Assembly (NCBI GenBank): GCA_963277665.1
Contig: CAUJRU010000136.1
Coordinates: forward strand, 1,116,001-1,180,000
DNA: 64,000 nucleotides
Direction: 5' to 3'
DNA from: Viscum album
Taxonomy: Eukaryota > Streptophyta > Magnoliopsida > Santalales > Viscaceae
This document shows positions 33,339 to 46,600 of this stretch, piece by piece. Below the pieces are notes generated by a model that was given only the letters and a program-made list of their open reading frames with translations, had not been told where the DNA came from and made no database searches. Made by a program: the position numbers and the translations under genes. Each line of letters starts with the position of its first letter. The stretch's first letter is position 1.

Positions 33339-35720
33339 TTTAAGATCCCATCTTTTTTAGGTTATTCTCTCTCAACGTTTTTTTAATTTGAGCCTTAGTG
33401 ACCCAGTCTTTTTCTGAGATGGAGATTCATTATTAGAGAAAATCACCTAATGTTTGGGGATGTATTTTTATTCTAATTAATAGAGTCTGGGTATAAATGT
33501 TTTATGTGTTAAAAATGGGTTTATGGCGAGGTTAAAGACTTTAATGGGAAAATAGGATGAAACACAACTGTTGAACAATTACTTTTCATGTAACAACATT
33601 ACATGTCAGGTAATTTTTCATTGGTTTTAATAAGAATTATCCAAGGAGAATTATTTTTTGGTGAAAATCATTAAAAATAATTACAAAATTTGTAATTTAA
33701 TTACATTCCATGTATATTTTTTTACTTCTAGTTTTAAATTGGATGTGCAATAGATTTTTTTGGAACCCATTTCATCCATTCTCCTCAAGACCTAAGAAGA
33801 CTCTCTGGGTGATTTTGGAGTTCCAAAAACCATTTTGGATGTCCTATTTATGCGATAAATCCATGGAAAATATTCATGGTTGGATTCTATCTTCCACTTC
33901 CTTCTTCTCCAACCCATTTTAGTAGAATTCCAAAGGAATTGGATTATTGGTTTTGATCTTGATCAATCTTGATCTAGGAACCCCTTGGGAACTGTCTATA
34001 TCTTTCCATGTGGATGTTGTCCATTTTATATATTGAAGGATCTTTGGGTCAAGGTAGGTGGTCTAATATTCCATTCTCATAGTTGTAAATGTGATAAATT
34101 TATGAATTTTGTAGAATTTCTAGTATTCTTTAGCAATTTGGATTCCTAGATTGAGTTAATTAACATGGTCAATTTAATTTTTGAGATTTTTTAATCAATA
34201 ATTATTGGAAAGTAGGTTTCCATGTTTAATGATTATAAATTAGATAATTAATTAGGAAATTAATTATGAGATATTAAACTATATATATTGAGATAGTTAA
34301 TTTTTGATTTAATTATGTTCTTTTGAAATTGTGATATAGATAATTTTTTATGATGAATTGAGAGTGAGAATGACATAATTTTTTAAGGAAATAAATTATG
34401 GGGTTCGGGTTGTGAGCATAAATTAATCATTTGATAAACTAATAAATGAATTTTATAACTTAATTAATTGGTGAATTAATTATGAGTTATTATGTGAGGA
34501 AATAATTTTTGGGATAGTAATGGAATTTATGTTGATAATAAATATTTGAATTAATTATGTGTTATTAGAATGGTGACATTGTCATTCAGTTGAGAAGAAA
34601 ACATTGTAACATGGTCATTATACTTATGAGTAATGGAATGGGAACATGGTCACTCAATTGAGAATTACACGTGGAAACATGGACATTATAATTATGAGTA
34701 GTTGTACGGTAATATGATTATTCAGTTGAGAAGATTGCATGGTAACATAGTCATTATACGTATGAATATAATAATGAGAACATGATCATTCTTTTGTGTG
34801 ATGTTTTAATGGTAACATGGTCTTTTAAGCATGGATTTAATATTTTTAACACGGGAAGACATATATGAAATAAAGAATGGTAAAAAAAGTAACTCCGAGA
34901 AATGGATTCACAGGAGAATACTTCGACCTCTAGCATGATTCAAAACAGGTATTGAGATATGATATCAACTTTGAATATATCGGGCTCTATCTTCAGCCCA
35001 ATCATGTGTTAAGATATCATATTACATATAAAACCATGGGATCTACACTGAAATGAATATGGAATTAGGTATGGGTTTCCTTGGGAATCGAAGAGTTAAT
35101 GTTGTTTAATAAATAATAAATGATAACATGATAACTATTTTCTTATGTATTGTATTTTATTTCTTTATAGTACTATATGCACTATTATCTGATTCGATAT
35201 TGTTTTAGAATCCATTGGGGATGGCCTACTATGATTCACTCACATCCTATTTAGTTGGCCTAATTGGTAAATGAAATGACTTTGTTATTGGATGATAGTT
35301 TAAGAGAAAAGGCCCTATGTTAGATGGATAATTGGGGATGGATCATGGATGTCAGAACTGAATTTGGTTCGGGACCCATATGGGAGTTTTTAGTTTCTTT
35401 ATTTTTATTTTTCATTTTAGACACTTGACACATGAATTATACTGGAATGTGTCTTCTTTAGATGATTATTTTATTTTCTTTCATTGATTATCATGAGATA
35501 TTAGTGTTGTTTATTTTTATATATATATATTTATTCTGCTATTTTTTTTTATTATTTTTGGTGTATTACTCTGATTAAATATGGTATTGTCTCCCCATGA
35601 ATGACTTGTTAGACACTTTCTACTAGTCGGCAGCCTCTGGCGTATGGGGAGGCTCACTTACGGTCATGTGACTGACTATCTCAGGGAAATGGTGTGCACT
35701 ACCCAGGTCAAGACATTACA
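33339..35720 (+). repeat. 3' LTR of element 3
   Basis: It starts at a decayed TTTAAGATC and ends GTCAAGACATTACA. Its 2382 bp compare with 2369 bp for the 5' LTR. Divergence from that copy is high. Confidence 0.75.
34565..34825 (+). repeat. About 60-bp degenerate tandem array in the 3' LTR of element 3
   Basis: Units share AACATGGTCATT and CAGTTGAGAA or TATGAGTAATGG. This is the counterpart of 26930-27195. Confidence 0.75.
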
Positions 35721-36526
35721 TCAAGAATTATTATTCTAAATAATTAAATTTGATATCTATATTATGTTGTTACATTGATATTTCTACACCACCTTCTCAT
35801 GAGAACAGAAATTTATTCTTATGAGAAACGTAAGATAAGAGGGAGTATCTTATAACAAAATAATAGACATTTTTCACATGGTTAATGATAAATATATTGT
35901 TCAGTTTTTGTTCTATTGTTTTGTGGCGGATTATTAAACTACATTTATTATTTACTATATGGTAAGTGATTAATTTATGGGGTCTGTATCCATTTTTTTC
36001 TCACATGAATGGAATATCCCACAATAAGACAAAGTATTTAAATAAATTGTATGTGATGTTTTTTATTTATTAATAATGGTTGAAACTTTCTTAGAGGCCC
36101 CATCAGTCATCATGACTCAATTTTAACTATGGTGGGATATGAATTTATATATTTCCATTAAAATTTCACCACCTAAGTCCATATAGATGGATACAATTTA
36201 AATCATATATAATTTCATTCTTTAATCCAAACTCATGTTCAATAGTAGTGGTCCCCATTAATGTATTGTGATTATACTAGTGAAGTTATGAAAATATTCT
36301 TGTGAGTTTCGAGATTATGATATCTCAATGGTATTTGACTAATAATCTAATAATAATTATTTTTTTTGGATTATTATCATTGTTCTGACTTATGTTAAGA
36401 ATATTTTAATATATAAAATGGATTTTGTTCCTTGGTAATTACGAGATGAATATATTTTAAGGTGTGTTTCATTTGAGGAATGAAATTTTAGTTGTAGATT
36501 AGGTTTTATATATGTGGTTTGTATAG
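35721..36526. other. Unassigned AT-rich interval between elements 3 and 4
   Basis: There is no open frame, RNA gene or convincing LTR similarity. It may be the pre-insertion host of elements 3 or 4, or the unreadable end of element 2's 3' LTR. Confidence 0.5.
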
Positions 36527-39500
36527 TATATATGGACTCATTCTTAGTATACAAGGATATTACGTCATTTTAGATTAATATTCCACACATTACAAAAATA
36601 CATGACTAAGGATAATAAGAGATTAGTGACTTTGGAATCTTGGAACAAAATAATCTAACTCTGTGAATGATATTCAATGTTTCCCAAAAATATCTTCTCC
36701 TCTTGTACTTCTACATAAAATAATTTTTTGTAACCTGTGGAATAGAATCATAAGAAATGAGAGAGCCTAAATGCTTCGTAAGGGTAGAAATGGGATATAT
36801 GTATGCATAACGTGAGATTTATTCTATGAGAACATGATCTTAAAATTAGAATAACATATCTTATATATCAAATATCATAATCAAGAGTCGTGTAATAATG
36901 ATTGGTAGCTATTAAGACCATAATCATAATGGTGGTCAATATTTATAAATCAATCGGGAAATATAATCTCATGTCAGGTAACTGTGGAACCATTACAACT
37001 ATATTAACCCATTACTTGTGTCTAGTTTAAATACCAATACCATCAATATAGTGGACTAGGACACACATGATTCCCTTTTTGGATCAGAGCACACTTTTTT
37101 CTAATATTGGAACAGGACACACGTGTTTCCCATAGTGGATCAGGACACAATATTTTTCCATTTTAGGTCAAGACACATATGTTTCCCATTATAGATTAGG
37201 TTCATTGACTTATTTCCCACTATTATCTCTTGAGATATAAATCTTTATTCAATACATTGGAGGGATATATAGTTCCCTCCCATATTGTAATGAAATTATA
37301 CATACATATTTCAAAATATCACAAATAACCATATCATAACCCATGAAATGAAATGGTTATCATAAACAAGTAATAATAGCATAACGTGTAAAAAAGAGTC
37401 AGGTTTCATAATCATTTCATCAAGGATGACACATGTAAGAAAGAGGGTTTTATAATAATATAACCCATGAAATTAAAATGTGTTTCATAAACATATAACC
37501 CATGAGAGTGAAATGGGATTCATAAATATATTACCGATAAAAGAGAAATGGGTTTTATAAATATCATTCCATAAAAATAGAAACCATTTTTGAGAAAAAA
37601 ATATGAATGTAACATTTGGATAATTACCATATAAAGGCATGACTAACAGCAACTAATTTCATCCTAGATGGAAAATAATTTTGAAATGTCTCTTCAAATA
37701 ATTTTATGAGGAAACAATACTTTCTTCTTTGAAAAAAAACATTATAATACATAAAACATTTGTAAAATCATTTTATTTGAATATAACCATAAAAAATATG
37801 ACCAATTATTGAAAATATTATATAAATAATTATTGCAAAAATTGAATCCTAAAAATATATTTTAAAACTATTTTTTTAAATAGGATGTTTGGAAAGATTT
37901 TTGAAAATACTTTTCCTTGAAAACATATAAGATAATCATAAAAGTTTTGGAAAAAATTTTTCCATGATAACTTATAAAAAATATAGAGAAAATTTGAACA
38001 AATAATCTACTTGAAAATATATGAAAAAATTTTGAAATTTTTTTTGAAAACCATTTACTTTAAAAATAATCTTGAAATCATTTTCAAAAAACATGGTTTC
38101 AAAATAACACGGATTTCTAAACGAAAGGATAAATAATGTAATATTTTCAGAAAAACATTTTCTAAATTGTACTAAGTAATAAAGAATGTAAAATGGTACT
38201 ATTAATTTGATATAACATGAATAACTAGAATAGAATAAAATTAATGAGAGATATTGGGATAAGGATCCAAGTATTCCTTCAATAGAAGAATAATTGTAAA
38301 AAGTTTCGATAAATGATGAGATTGTAACATTAAACAATAAGAAATTTGGTAACATAAAATTACAATACCAATGATAAAAAATAATTAAATGAAGCTTATA
38401 ATATCATTAAAAGGATAATATTCATGATATAATATGTCAAATGAATGTTCATACTTCTCTTATAAGAATATAGGTACAAAACATGGCATGTGTCTCAAAG
38501 AATGAAAATTGAGACAAAATTACTTTACTGATTTGGCAATTTTTGAAACATTCACCTCATAAAAGAAAGATCATAAAATAAATATTTATATAAATATATA
38601 ATTGAGTATAATAATCATAGAATACATCCATGTGAAGTATACATACAACATATCAGAAAGAATAGGTGAATGTAGATTGTGTCTCATAGAAAATAAAAGT
38701 AAAACAAAAAACCATTACTATGTGAGTAACATTATAATAGGAATCCACCTAAAATTATAGCACATATTTCATATATTAATATAATTAAATTAATTAAATT
38801 AATTGTATAATTTTTAATTGATTAGTATATATGCTACACAAAATAAGAGTACATTGAATCTGACATGTATCTCATAGAAATAAAAAGTGAGATGAAATTC
38901 TCTTACCTTCTGTCCTGGATTTATTTTTACACATTAAAAACTTCTATGTAATAAATATAAGATTATTATAGATATACCAATGAAAAAATTTCATATATTT
39001 AATATTATATATTATTTACTTATGAATTTATATTACATGTTTATTAACAGTTCCTCGTTATATAAATGTGTCAGGTAATGAATGCTTTGTTTATCATATG
39101 TGTTTTGAATTGTTATTATTCATCCTCTTAATTTGGTCATAATTTTATTATTTTCAAAATTTAAAAAAATATTTACATATAATATATATTCAGTATATAA
39201 ATATTTATAAAAAATAAAATATATATAGATATATGAAATGGAATAAATCGTTCATAGAGACTCTAAGTCGTAAGTATGCATGAACATTATTTTTGTTTTC
39301 ATATAATATTAAAATAAAGGTAAATTGAATATAAGTTTATATATATATAAATATATTTATATATAATACGTATAAATTATAATTATTATTTCAAATATAT
39401 CATATATGTTCACTGAACTGATCCTTAATATATATTATGTAAAGTGATAATGAACCACATCACATTGTGGAGGCGGTGGCCCACACTTCAAAAGGCGAAT

Positions 39501-41410
39501 TTTTTGTGTTTACAAAAAATGAAAACCATGAAGTTATGGGTTATATAAAAATTTCATAAGAAATTAATATATCTTAAAATAATTTATATAATATAAAAAT
39601 ATATTTTCCATCATAATTCCCAACCATGATAGGTTTTAAAGAAAAATGAATAGCATTTTTCTTGAAGGAGTAGTTCTCCATACCCAAGAACAGTAAGTTT
39701 ATTACCCATTAGAATTAAGTGTTGTTAAAACCCTTATAATTAATAAATATAAGTATATTAAATAAAAATAGGATATTATAAAATAATTTAATAAGAATAT
39801 TTGAGGGGGGGAGAATAAAAATCAAAGAAACAGCTTGTGGAAGATGTTGCCTCTTCTTTGAGTAAGCCCTTTTAGTTTTCACCAAAGGGCTTCCATGGTT
39901 GGATTGTTTCCAAATTTGAGTATCATAAGTAGATATGATCTATTTTTCAAGATAATATTGGAGATAGTTGGATGATATAATGGTCTTGATAGGTGTGTGG
40001 AAGTGAGGGGTGATTTTCTTTTTGTAGATGGGGAGTGGTATTCTTGTAAATATAAATAGGTAAACATTATTGAGATGTATATCTTACATAATATGCCTCC
40101 AATAATTGGTAAAATTATATAAAATTTTGTACATTGTCAAAATATTTCCATAAACTGATTTTTACATGGGTCTCGATCATTTGGCCTCTTAATATTGATG
40201 TTTAACAATTAATTAGTCTTGTTTTACCTTAATCACTATAATTAATTTTAATTACATTCACTAATATTTTTGTCAAAAATCTACGTTAAACAATTTTGAA
40301 ATAATAAATTATGATTATTCCAAATATATAATCCATTTTAAAAAATACTACTAAATAAATGGGAGAAATTAATTTAATGTTAATACCAGACACGGGATGA
40401 CGAAGCGGGTTTTTAATTTAAAAAATGGTCAAAAGATTGCAATGTTTTTATATTAAATTTTTTTGGGAAATTCTATAAAATAACCAAAATTGAATTAATT
40501 GATATAAAATTTATCTAATTATAATTAATAACTAATTACTACCATAATTTAACCTCATAAATAAATGAAATGAAAATGCAGTTTTGAATTAAAATTTAGT
40601 GTTTTCCATATATTCATCAAAAAAGGAAACTTCTAAGAAAAATACCGAAAATTAAACCAAAGTAAATTTTGATATTCCAATTCTATAAATGAAATATATT
40701 TTTTTCAAATTAAAGTTATAAAAGTATAAAAAATTATATTCAAACTAGTTTCTCTATTAAATAGTGATAAAATTTCCTTTTTAGAATTTTAGATCTTTTA
40801 TTCATAAATTTAGATTTATTCTTATCTTATGCATGAAAAATTTGTCAGTTGAGTATCAAATGTATTTATTGAATATATAATGTATAAATTTAATTTAATA
40901 TATTCATAAATAATTATTTATTTAATTTATCTGGATAAAATTGTGTTTTTACATAGAAAAATAATTTTTATCTTCAAATAGTTTTTATTTCAATTATTTC
41001 TAATTGACAACAAAAAGATTAATTTTATATAAATTTTTAAATAATTTTTTCATAACTTAGTTAATCGTATTCATAAATTCCATTCCAATGGCTAAGTGAT
41101 AGTTATAATAATATTTTAATAATATCATTAATTGTATATTGTAGTTTAGTAAAACTCGATCTTGCGTATAGTGAAAGATATGGAATAGGCTTGGTATTGT
41201 GTGTAACATAATACAAAAATATTGTTTTCTGTACCACAATAAAATTAAACAATTTTGTATAGCTCAATATTAACTAGGTGTTACAAATAACACAAGCCAA
41301 ACATTATGATTTAGTATAACAAAATCCAAATTCATTGTTGCGTAAAATGAAAAATATGAAATTATTAAATTAATTCAAAAAATTAACTCAAAAAATCTCA
41401 AGGTGTTACA
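36527..41410 (-). repeat. 3' LTR of element 4
   Basis: The right boundary is secure: plus-strand GGTGTTACA is followed by a polypurine complement. The left end near 36527 is set by alignment with 43697 onward (shared GGATATT, and AATATTC with CATTA...AAAAA further on). It holds leader motifs at about 39260, 39465 and 39655, the micro-exon-like unit near 38907-38943, and an acceptor near 36735 (minus strand CTATTCCACAG|GTTA). A 127-codon antisense frame at 37972-38355 is low-complexity and not supported. Confidence 0.7.
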
Positions 41411-41424
41411 TTATACCCCCCACA
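41411..41424 (-). other. Polypurine tract of element 4
   Basis: The minus strand reads TATGTGGGGGGTATAA immediately before the 3' LTR start TGTAACACCT. Confidence 0.7.
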
Positions 41425-43683
41425 TAATGAATTTTACATTAAAAATTCACTATTATTGTCAAAGTTTTAATACATGAAAGTTTCTTTCATAAAAACCCAC
41501 ATAAAAAACGCAAACAAAATCCTTTATAAAGGGTAAGTTGAAAATATAATGGTTAACCAAAGTAACTCATAACTGGGTTTCCAAAAATGATAACATAGGT
41601 AAAAGGTGAAACATGTACCTAAACGACAAATCTAACTATTAATTATTGATCGGGATTTATAGATAACATGGATAGAAGAATGTTTACAATCCCAAATCCA
41701 TAACCCTATGAGGTTGGAAAAATGTCATTGACATCATAAAAAAATTTGATAACATTAGAAAATTTTATTTCCGGACCCTATTCCTAAAGATGAATAATTT
41801 ATATGATAAGATATACATACATGATTTTAGGACAACCATAACCTTATTCCATGATCAATTTCCACTTCATCTCTTATTCTATGAAATGAAGGAGAATTTT
41901 TTATTCCTGAAGAGTTAACAAATCATGAGATCCATAAATTGGATGAGAGGTCATTCCATCTATATTTATCACAATAAAAAGGCTATCAAAGGTTATCCAA
42001 TACTCATAATACGTCATATAAAAATATAATACATTAATTTCAAAAACCTCATCCTATTTTTAACTTGAAATATTCCATAAATGGTTATCCTTATAACACT
42101 TCCAAAATATATGTTTTTTTATTCCTAAAATAATATCTTATATTATATCAAAAATATTTTTATTATAAAATTGGGTTCATACTTGAACCAATATAATATT
42201 AAATGTTATCTTATTATTCCAAAATAAATGTGTAGGGAGATACATACATGAAACTTCACTAAATAATGACCAATAAAATTTTCATTGGACTTATTCAAAC
42301 AAAATCAAACAAGAACATTCCAACTAATCAGGGAAGGATAAGTTTTCCCTAATTATCATGATTCACATCATCCATTTTGGTTGCATAATATTTCCATTTA
42401 TTCTTTTCCCTCTGATGTTTTTGTGTCTTAACGTCCATATTATCCATTTTATTAGGGAATTTATTATCATAATTCCCAGAAACCTTGAATTTCAAACAGT
42501 AGAGTGAGGGTGGTTCATTACATGGAATACTATTCTATTCTATAACATTAACCATTAAATTATTTTTTTTAGATATTGAATTATTTTAATACATGAACTT
42601 ACACATTTAAATCACTAACCAGGACCATTCTAGAAATTCCCTTGATGCTTTATCCCACATTATTGTCCCATAGATGTTTGGACTTTCTTTCCACCAATTG
42701 AGTTTTCATGATACTTAACCTTCCTTCACTTATAAAAACTAAAAAAATAGAGGCAATATCAAATTTCTGTTTCTACTATCAGTTTACATCAAAATAGTTA
42801 TTCATAACTACTAATATCTCATATTTCCAAGTCCTTTTTAAGACATGGTTCCCAACCACCAAAGAATCAATTAATTTTTCATTCATGGTTGATGATTAAA
42901 CCAGAATTATACCATGCATGTCTTGTAAAATAAGCTTCATTGGTACCAATAGATTTATCATCCTTTTGATTTAACTCATGTAATTCCTTCTCCAAATTTA
43001 TTCATCAAAAATTAATGAAATACTTAATGACAAATATCCCCTTAAAATCTCCCAATTCCATAGATTCAATTTCTTCTTGTTCCCTCGTGTTTTTAATAAG
43101 AGCCCACCACTAATATGTTTCACCATCTAAATGGTATGTAGGAAAAATTAATTTTTCATACTCTAAGAACTAAATAATGGAAAATATATTTTCAATGGTA
43201 CTGATCTATTTCTTATAAACATGTGGATTAGTGGAATCTCTAAAATATCGTGGTTGTTGCCTCACGAAGGACTCAATTGAACATTTTTTCCTATTTTTCT
43301 CATTTTCATGTTTAACATGATTCATATCCTAGGAATGTTGTTAGAGAATATCAATAATACTTTTTATTTCAGGTCCCATATAATTAGGTTTCTCTAATGG
43401 AAAATCATTATATTTTCCATTGCATTGAGCATTGACATGATTCCATTTGGTCCTAGACGTTGACTAAAACATCCAAACATAAGATGATAATGAATTATTA
43501 TATAATAAAACCAAATAATCATAAAATTACATATATGAACACTAATTTAGTACATATAATCCTATAATCTATAAAACATTAGTCTTATCCATAGATACAT
43601 TTATAGAAATGTACTTATAAATATCCCTAAATAACTCATTATGGTTTTCTCATCAATGTTTCCAAAGGTTAAATAAACCTTTC

Positions 43684-43695
43684 CTTTGATACCAA
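43684..43695 (-). other. Decayed primer binding site of element 4
   Basis: Plus-strand CTTTGATACCAA is the complement of TTGGTATCAAAG, one base away from the tRNA-iMet-type TTGGTATCAGAG. Confidence 0.75.
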
Positions 43696-43696
43696 A

Positions 43697-46600
43697 TATA
43701 GAGACCATGTCTTAACATATATGGATATTGCATAATTTTATATGAATATTCATCCCATTATAAAAAATTATTCCCTAGGACCATAATAGTTTAATTTCAT
43801 TGGAAACATGGAACAACATCATTTAACTCGGAGAAAGTTCATGAATGTTTCCCACAAGCATATTCCCCTTTAGTACTTCTACTTAAAACCTTTAATCATA
43901 ACCTGGGGAAAGGAATCACAAGAAAGGGGTGAATCATATGATCATTAACGGTAAAAAGGGAAGTATGTTTGTATAACATGATCATAAGGGAATGAGAACA
44001 TGATCTTAAAATTATAAGATTATACCCTTCATATCAAAAATCATAATCATGAGTCATGGAATAAATATTATCAGTTTATAAGACATGAATCATAAGGGTT
44101 ATTAATTAATATAAATGAATTTTGAATAATAGGCTCATGTCATAATTGTGTGGAACCATTATAACTATTGAAAACATGTTTATCTGTCAAATTTAACTAT
44201 AGAGACTATAAACATAGTGGATATATATGCAAATTTTTCTCCTTTTTGGTTAAGGATACAACAATTTTCCATAGAGGATCCGGAAACATATGTTTTTCAT
44301 AGTGGATCAAGACACACCTATTTTCCATTTTGGATCCGGACACACCAATTTCCCATTGTGGATCAAGTCTGTAGACTTGTTTCCCATCATTATCTCAAGA
44401 GATATAAAACTTTACCCATTTAATTAGAGGTGGATATAGGTCCCAAACATCTCATAAAGATGTCATACATACTTGTTCCATAATATCATAAACAATCATA
44501 TTATAACCCATTAAATTAAATGGGTATCATAATAAATAATCAAATTATATCCTATTGAAAACTGACAGGTTTTATAATAATTTTATCCAATAATAACCCA
44601 TGAAAATAATTAGGTTTCATAATAATATAACCCATTAAATTTAAATGGGGTTCATAAACATATAACCCATGAAAGAGAAAAGGTTTTCTTAAAAATATAA
44701 CCTGTTAATGAAAAATGTGTCTCATAAGCATTATGTCACCAATAAATAAATCATTCAGTGAAATAATATAAAAAAACATTGGATCATATCCTGAGAAAGG
44801 TATGCGTAACACTAAATGATTTCATCTTAGATGTAAATTAATTTTTAAAAATATTTTCAAATCATTTCTTAAGGAAAATATCATTTATTATTTTAAAAAA
44901 TACCTTTTAAAACATAAAAAAATTTGTAATTTATTTTCATTGAAAATAAAATTGAAAATTTATAAAGGAATTTTGAATTCCTTTTGAAGAAAATTTTACA
45001 TAAAAAGTAATCTTCAATATATTTTTGAAAATAATTTATTTAAAAAATCATGGAATCATTTTTTAAAACACTTTTCCTTGAAAACATATAAGAGAACCAT
45101 GAAAAAAATTTAAATAAAATTTTCCTCGTAAATTTATAAAAGAATCTTCAAAAAATTTGAAATCTATTTTCCTTGAATTAAAATAAAATAGTATTGAAAA
45201 TTTATCTAAATATAATTTCTTTAAAACTGATTCATGAAATCATTTTTTTAAAACATTTTTAAAAAACACAGTTTTGAAATAACCTAAATTTTCTGCTGAA
45301 ACGATAAATATAATTGAATTTTCAAAAAACATTTTCTTTATTATCTCAAGTACCAAGTAGTTTTGAAATGGTCCCATTAGTTTTATATAACATGAATACC
45401 CATCTATGAATTAAATTCATTATATATTATGAGATATGGATAAGAATATTCCATCAATGGGGGTTCAAAACCCATTGGGTGCAGGTACTGTAGCAGTACT
45501 ACAGCGTACTATAGTAGTGGCAGCACTATAGAAATGGCTGGCACTGTGGTGGTGGAAAGTCATTGAAGTGGTGGCAGAGTACTGCAACAGCGGTGGGTAC
45601 TGTGCAGTACTATAGCAGCGCGTGTATTGTAGTAGTATTATTCACAGAATGGCGTTTGGGCCATAAAAATGGGCCTACGGGCCATGTAATGGGATAAATG
45701 CCCACTAGGCCTTTGGGCTATGTAATGGGTCTCCCTCTACCTAGTTAAAGAGTTATTTACTTTTAATTAATAATAAATGAGGCTTCAGCCCCAACCATTA
45801 AAAAAACTACGGTAAACGATGATATTATAGCAATAAACTCTTACAACATTTGTAACATTAAATTATAATCTGCATGTGATAATAAAAATACAAGATTCAT
45901 ATAATATCATGAAACTAATGATATTCATTATATAATATTCCTAATGGATGTGTATACACCTCATAGATGAATATAAAAGCATAACATGTTGTCTGTCACA
46001 AAGAAGGAAAATTGAGAAAAATTTACTTTTTTGATTTGGTAACTTTTAAAACATAATCCTAATAAAATAATTATTATAAAATTAATGTGTAAATAAAAAT
46101 ATATTTAATTTTAATATTAATATAATACATCCATGGGAATCATACACACCACATATAGTAAATAGGATGTTAGCCTGGCCTGTGTATCGTGGAAAATAAA
46201 ATTGAAATAAGAAATCCCTTACTACTTAAGTAATCATAAAATCATCATACCCATGAAATAATAACATAAATTATATATTATTATATCATTCTAAATTTAA
46301 ATTGATGACATAACCTTTCATAGGTCAGTATATACACCACCCTAAATATGTGAGTGGTGAATATGGATTGAATCACAAAGAAATCTAATGTGAGATGAGA
46401 TTCCCTTACCTTAAGTCTCGACATACATTGTACATGTTAAACCCTAAATTATAATAAATATAAGTTAATTATACATATAACAAGGAAATAGATTACTATA
46501 TATCATGAAATATATGATTTACTAATGAATTTATGTTACCCATTTATTAATAGTTTCATGTTAATTCAATGTTTCAGATAATAATCGCTTTCATTATCGT

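Larger units (their letters stand above)
25704..35720 (+). mobile_element. Element 3: ancient full-length chromovirus of a second family
   Basis: Two diverged LTRs (25704-28072 and 33339-35720) flank a 5.3-kb internal region with degenerate gag, PR, RT, RNase H, integrase, GPF/Y and chromodomain in the usual order. The LTR begins TGTAACATC and ends with ACGTTA/ACATTACA. The flanks TTGAG and TCAAG agree at three of five positions and may be a decayed target duplication. LTR divergence is roughly a quarter to a third by eye. The LTRs carry a roughly 60-bp tandem array not seen in the other elements, so this is a separate family. Every domain is interrupted by stops and frameshifts. Confidence 0.8.
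41411..43696 (-). pseudogene. Internal region of element 4: decayed gag-PR-partial RT plus a 3' segment
   Basis: The Gag N-terminal region is recognisable at about 43246-43310, where plus-strand TCACGAAGGACTCAA matches element 5's GCATGAAGGACTCAA at 63765 (Gag MHQRPPTF region). RT remnants lie at 41850-41990, with a TTATGGATCTCATGAT phrase shared with element 2. RNase H, IN and chromodomain are absent. The 41411-41780 segment, read on the minus strand, matches element 2's 20100-20460 (for example CAGTTATGAGTTACTTTGG and GAAACTTTCATGTATTAAA). Stops occur throughout. Confidence 0.65.

Noticed and set aside
35721..36526. Solo LTR between elements 3 and 4
   Set aside because: No TGTAAC/GTTACA-type ends or flanking duplication could be found, so it was left unassigned.
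37972..38355. Antisense 127-codon frame in element 4's 3' LTR
   Set aside because: It is the longest frame in the central window but entirely within LTR sequence, low in complexity, and broken in the 5' LTR copy.
45470..45645. CRISPR-like or satellite array
   Set aside because: The GTACTGTAGC units are irregular in length and spacing with no unique spacers, and the window is plant DNA. It is better described as a repeat-built insertion.
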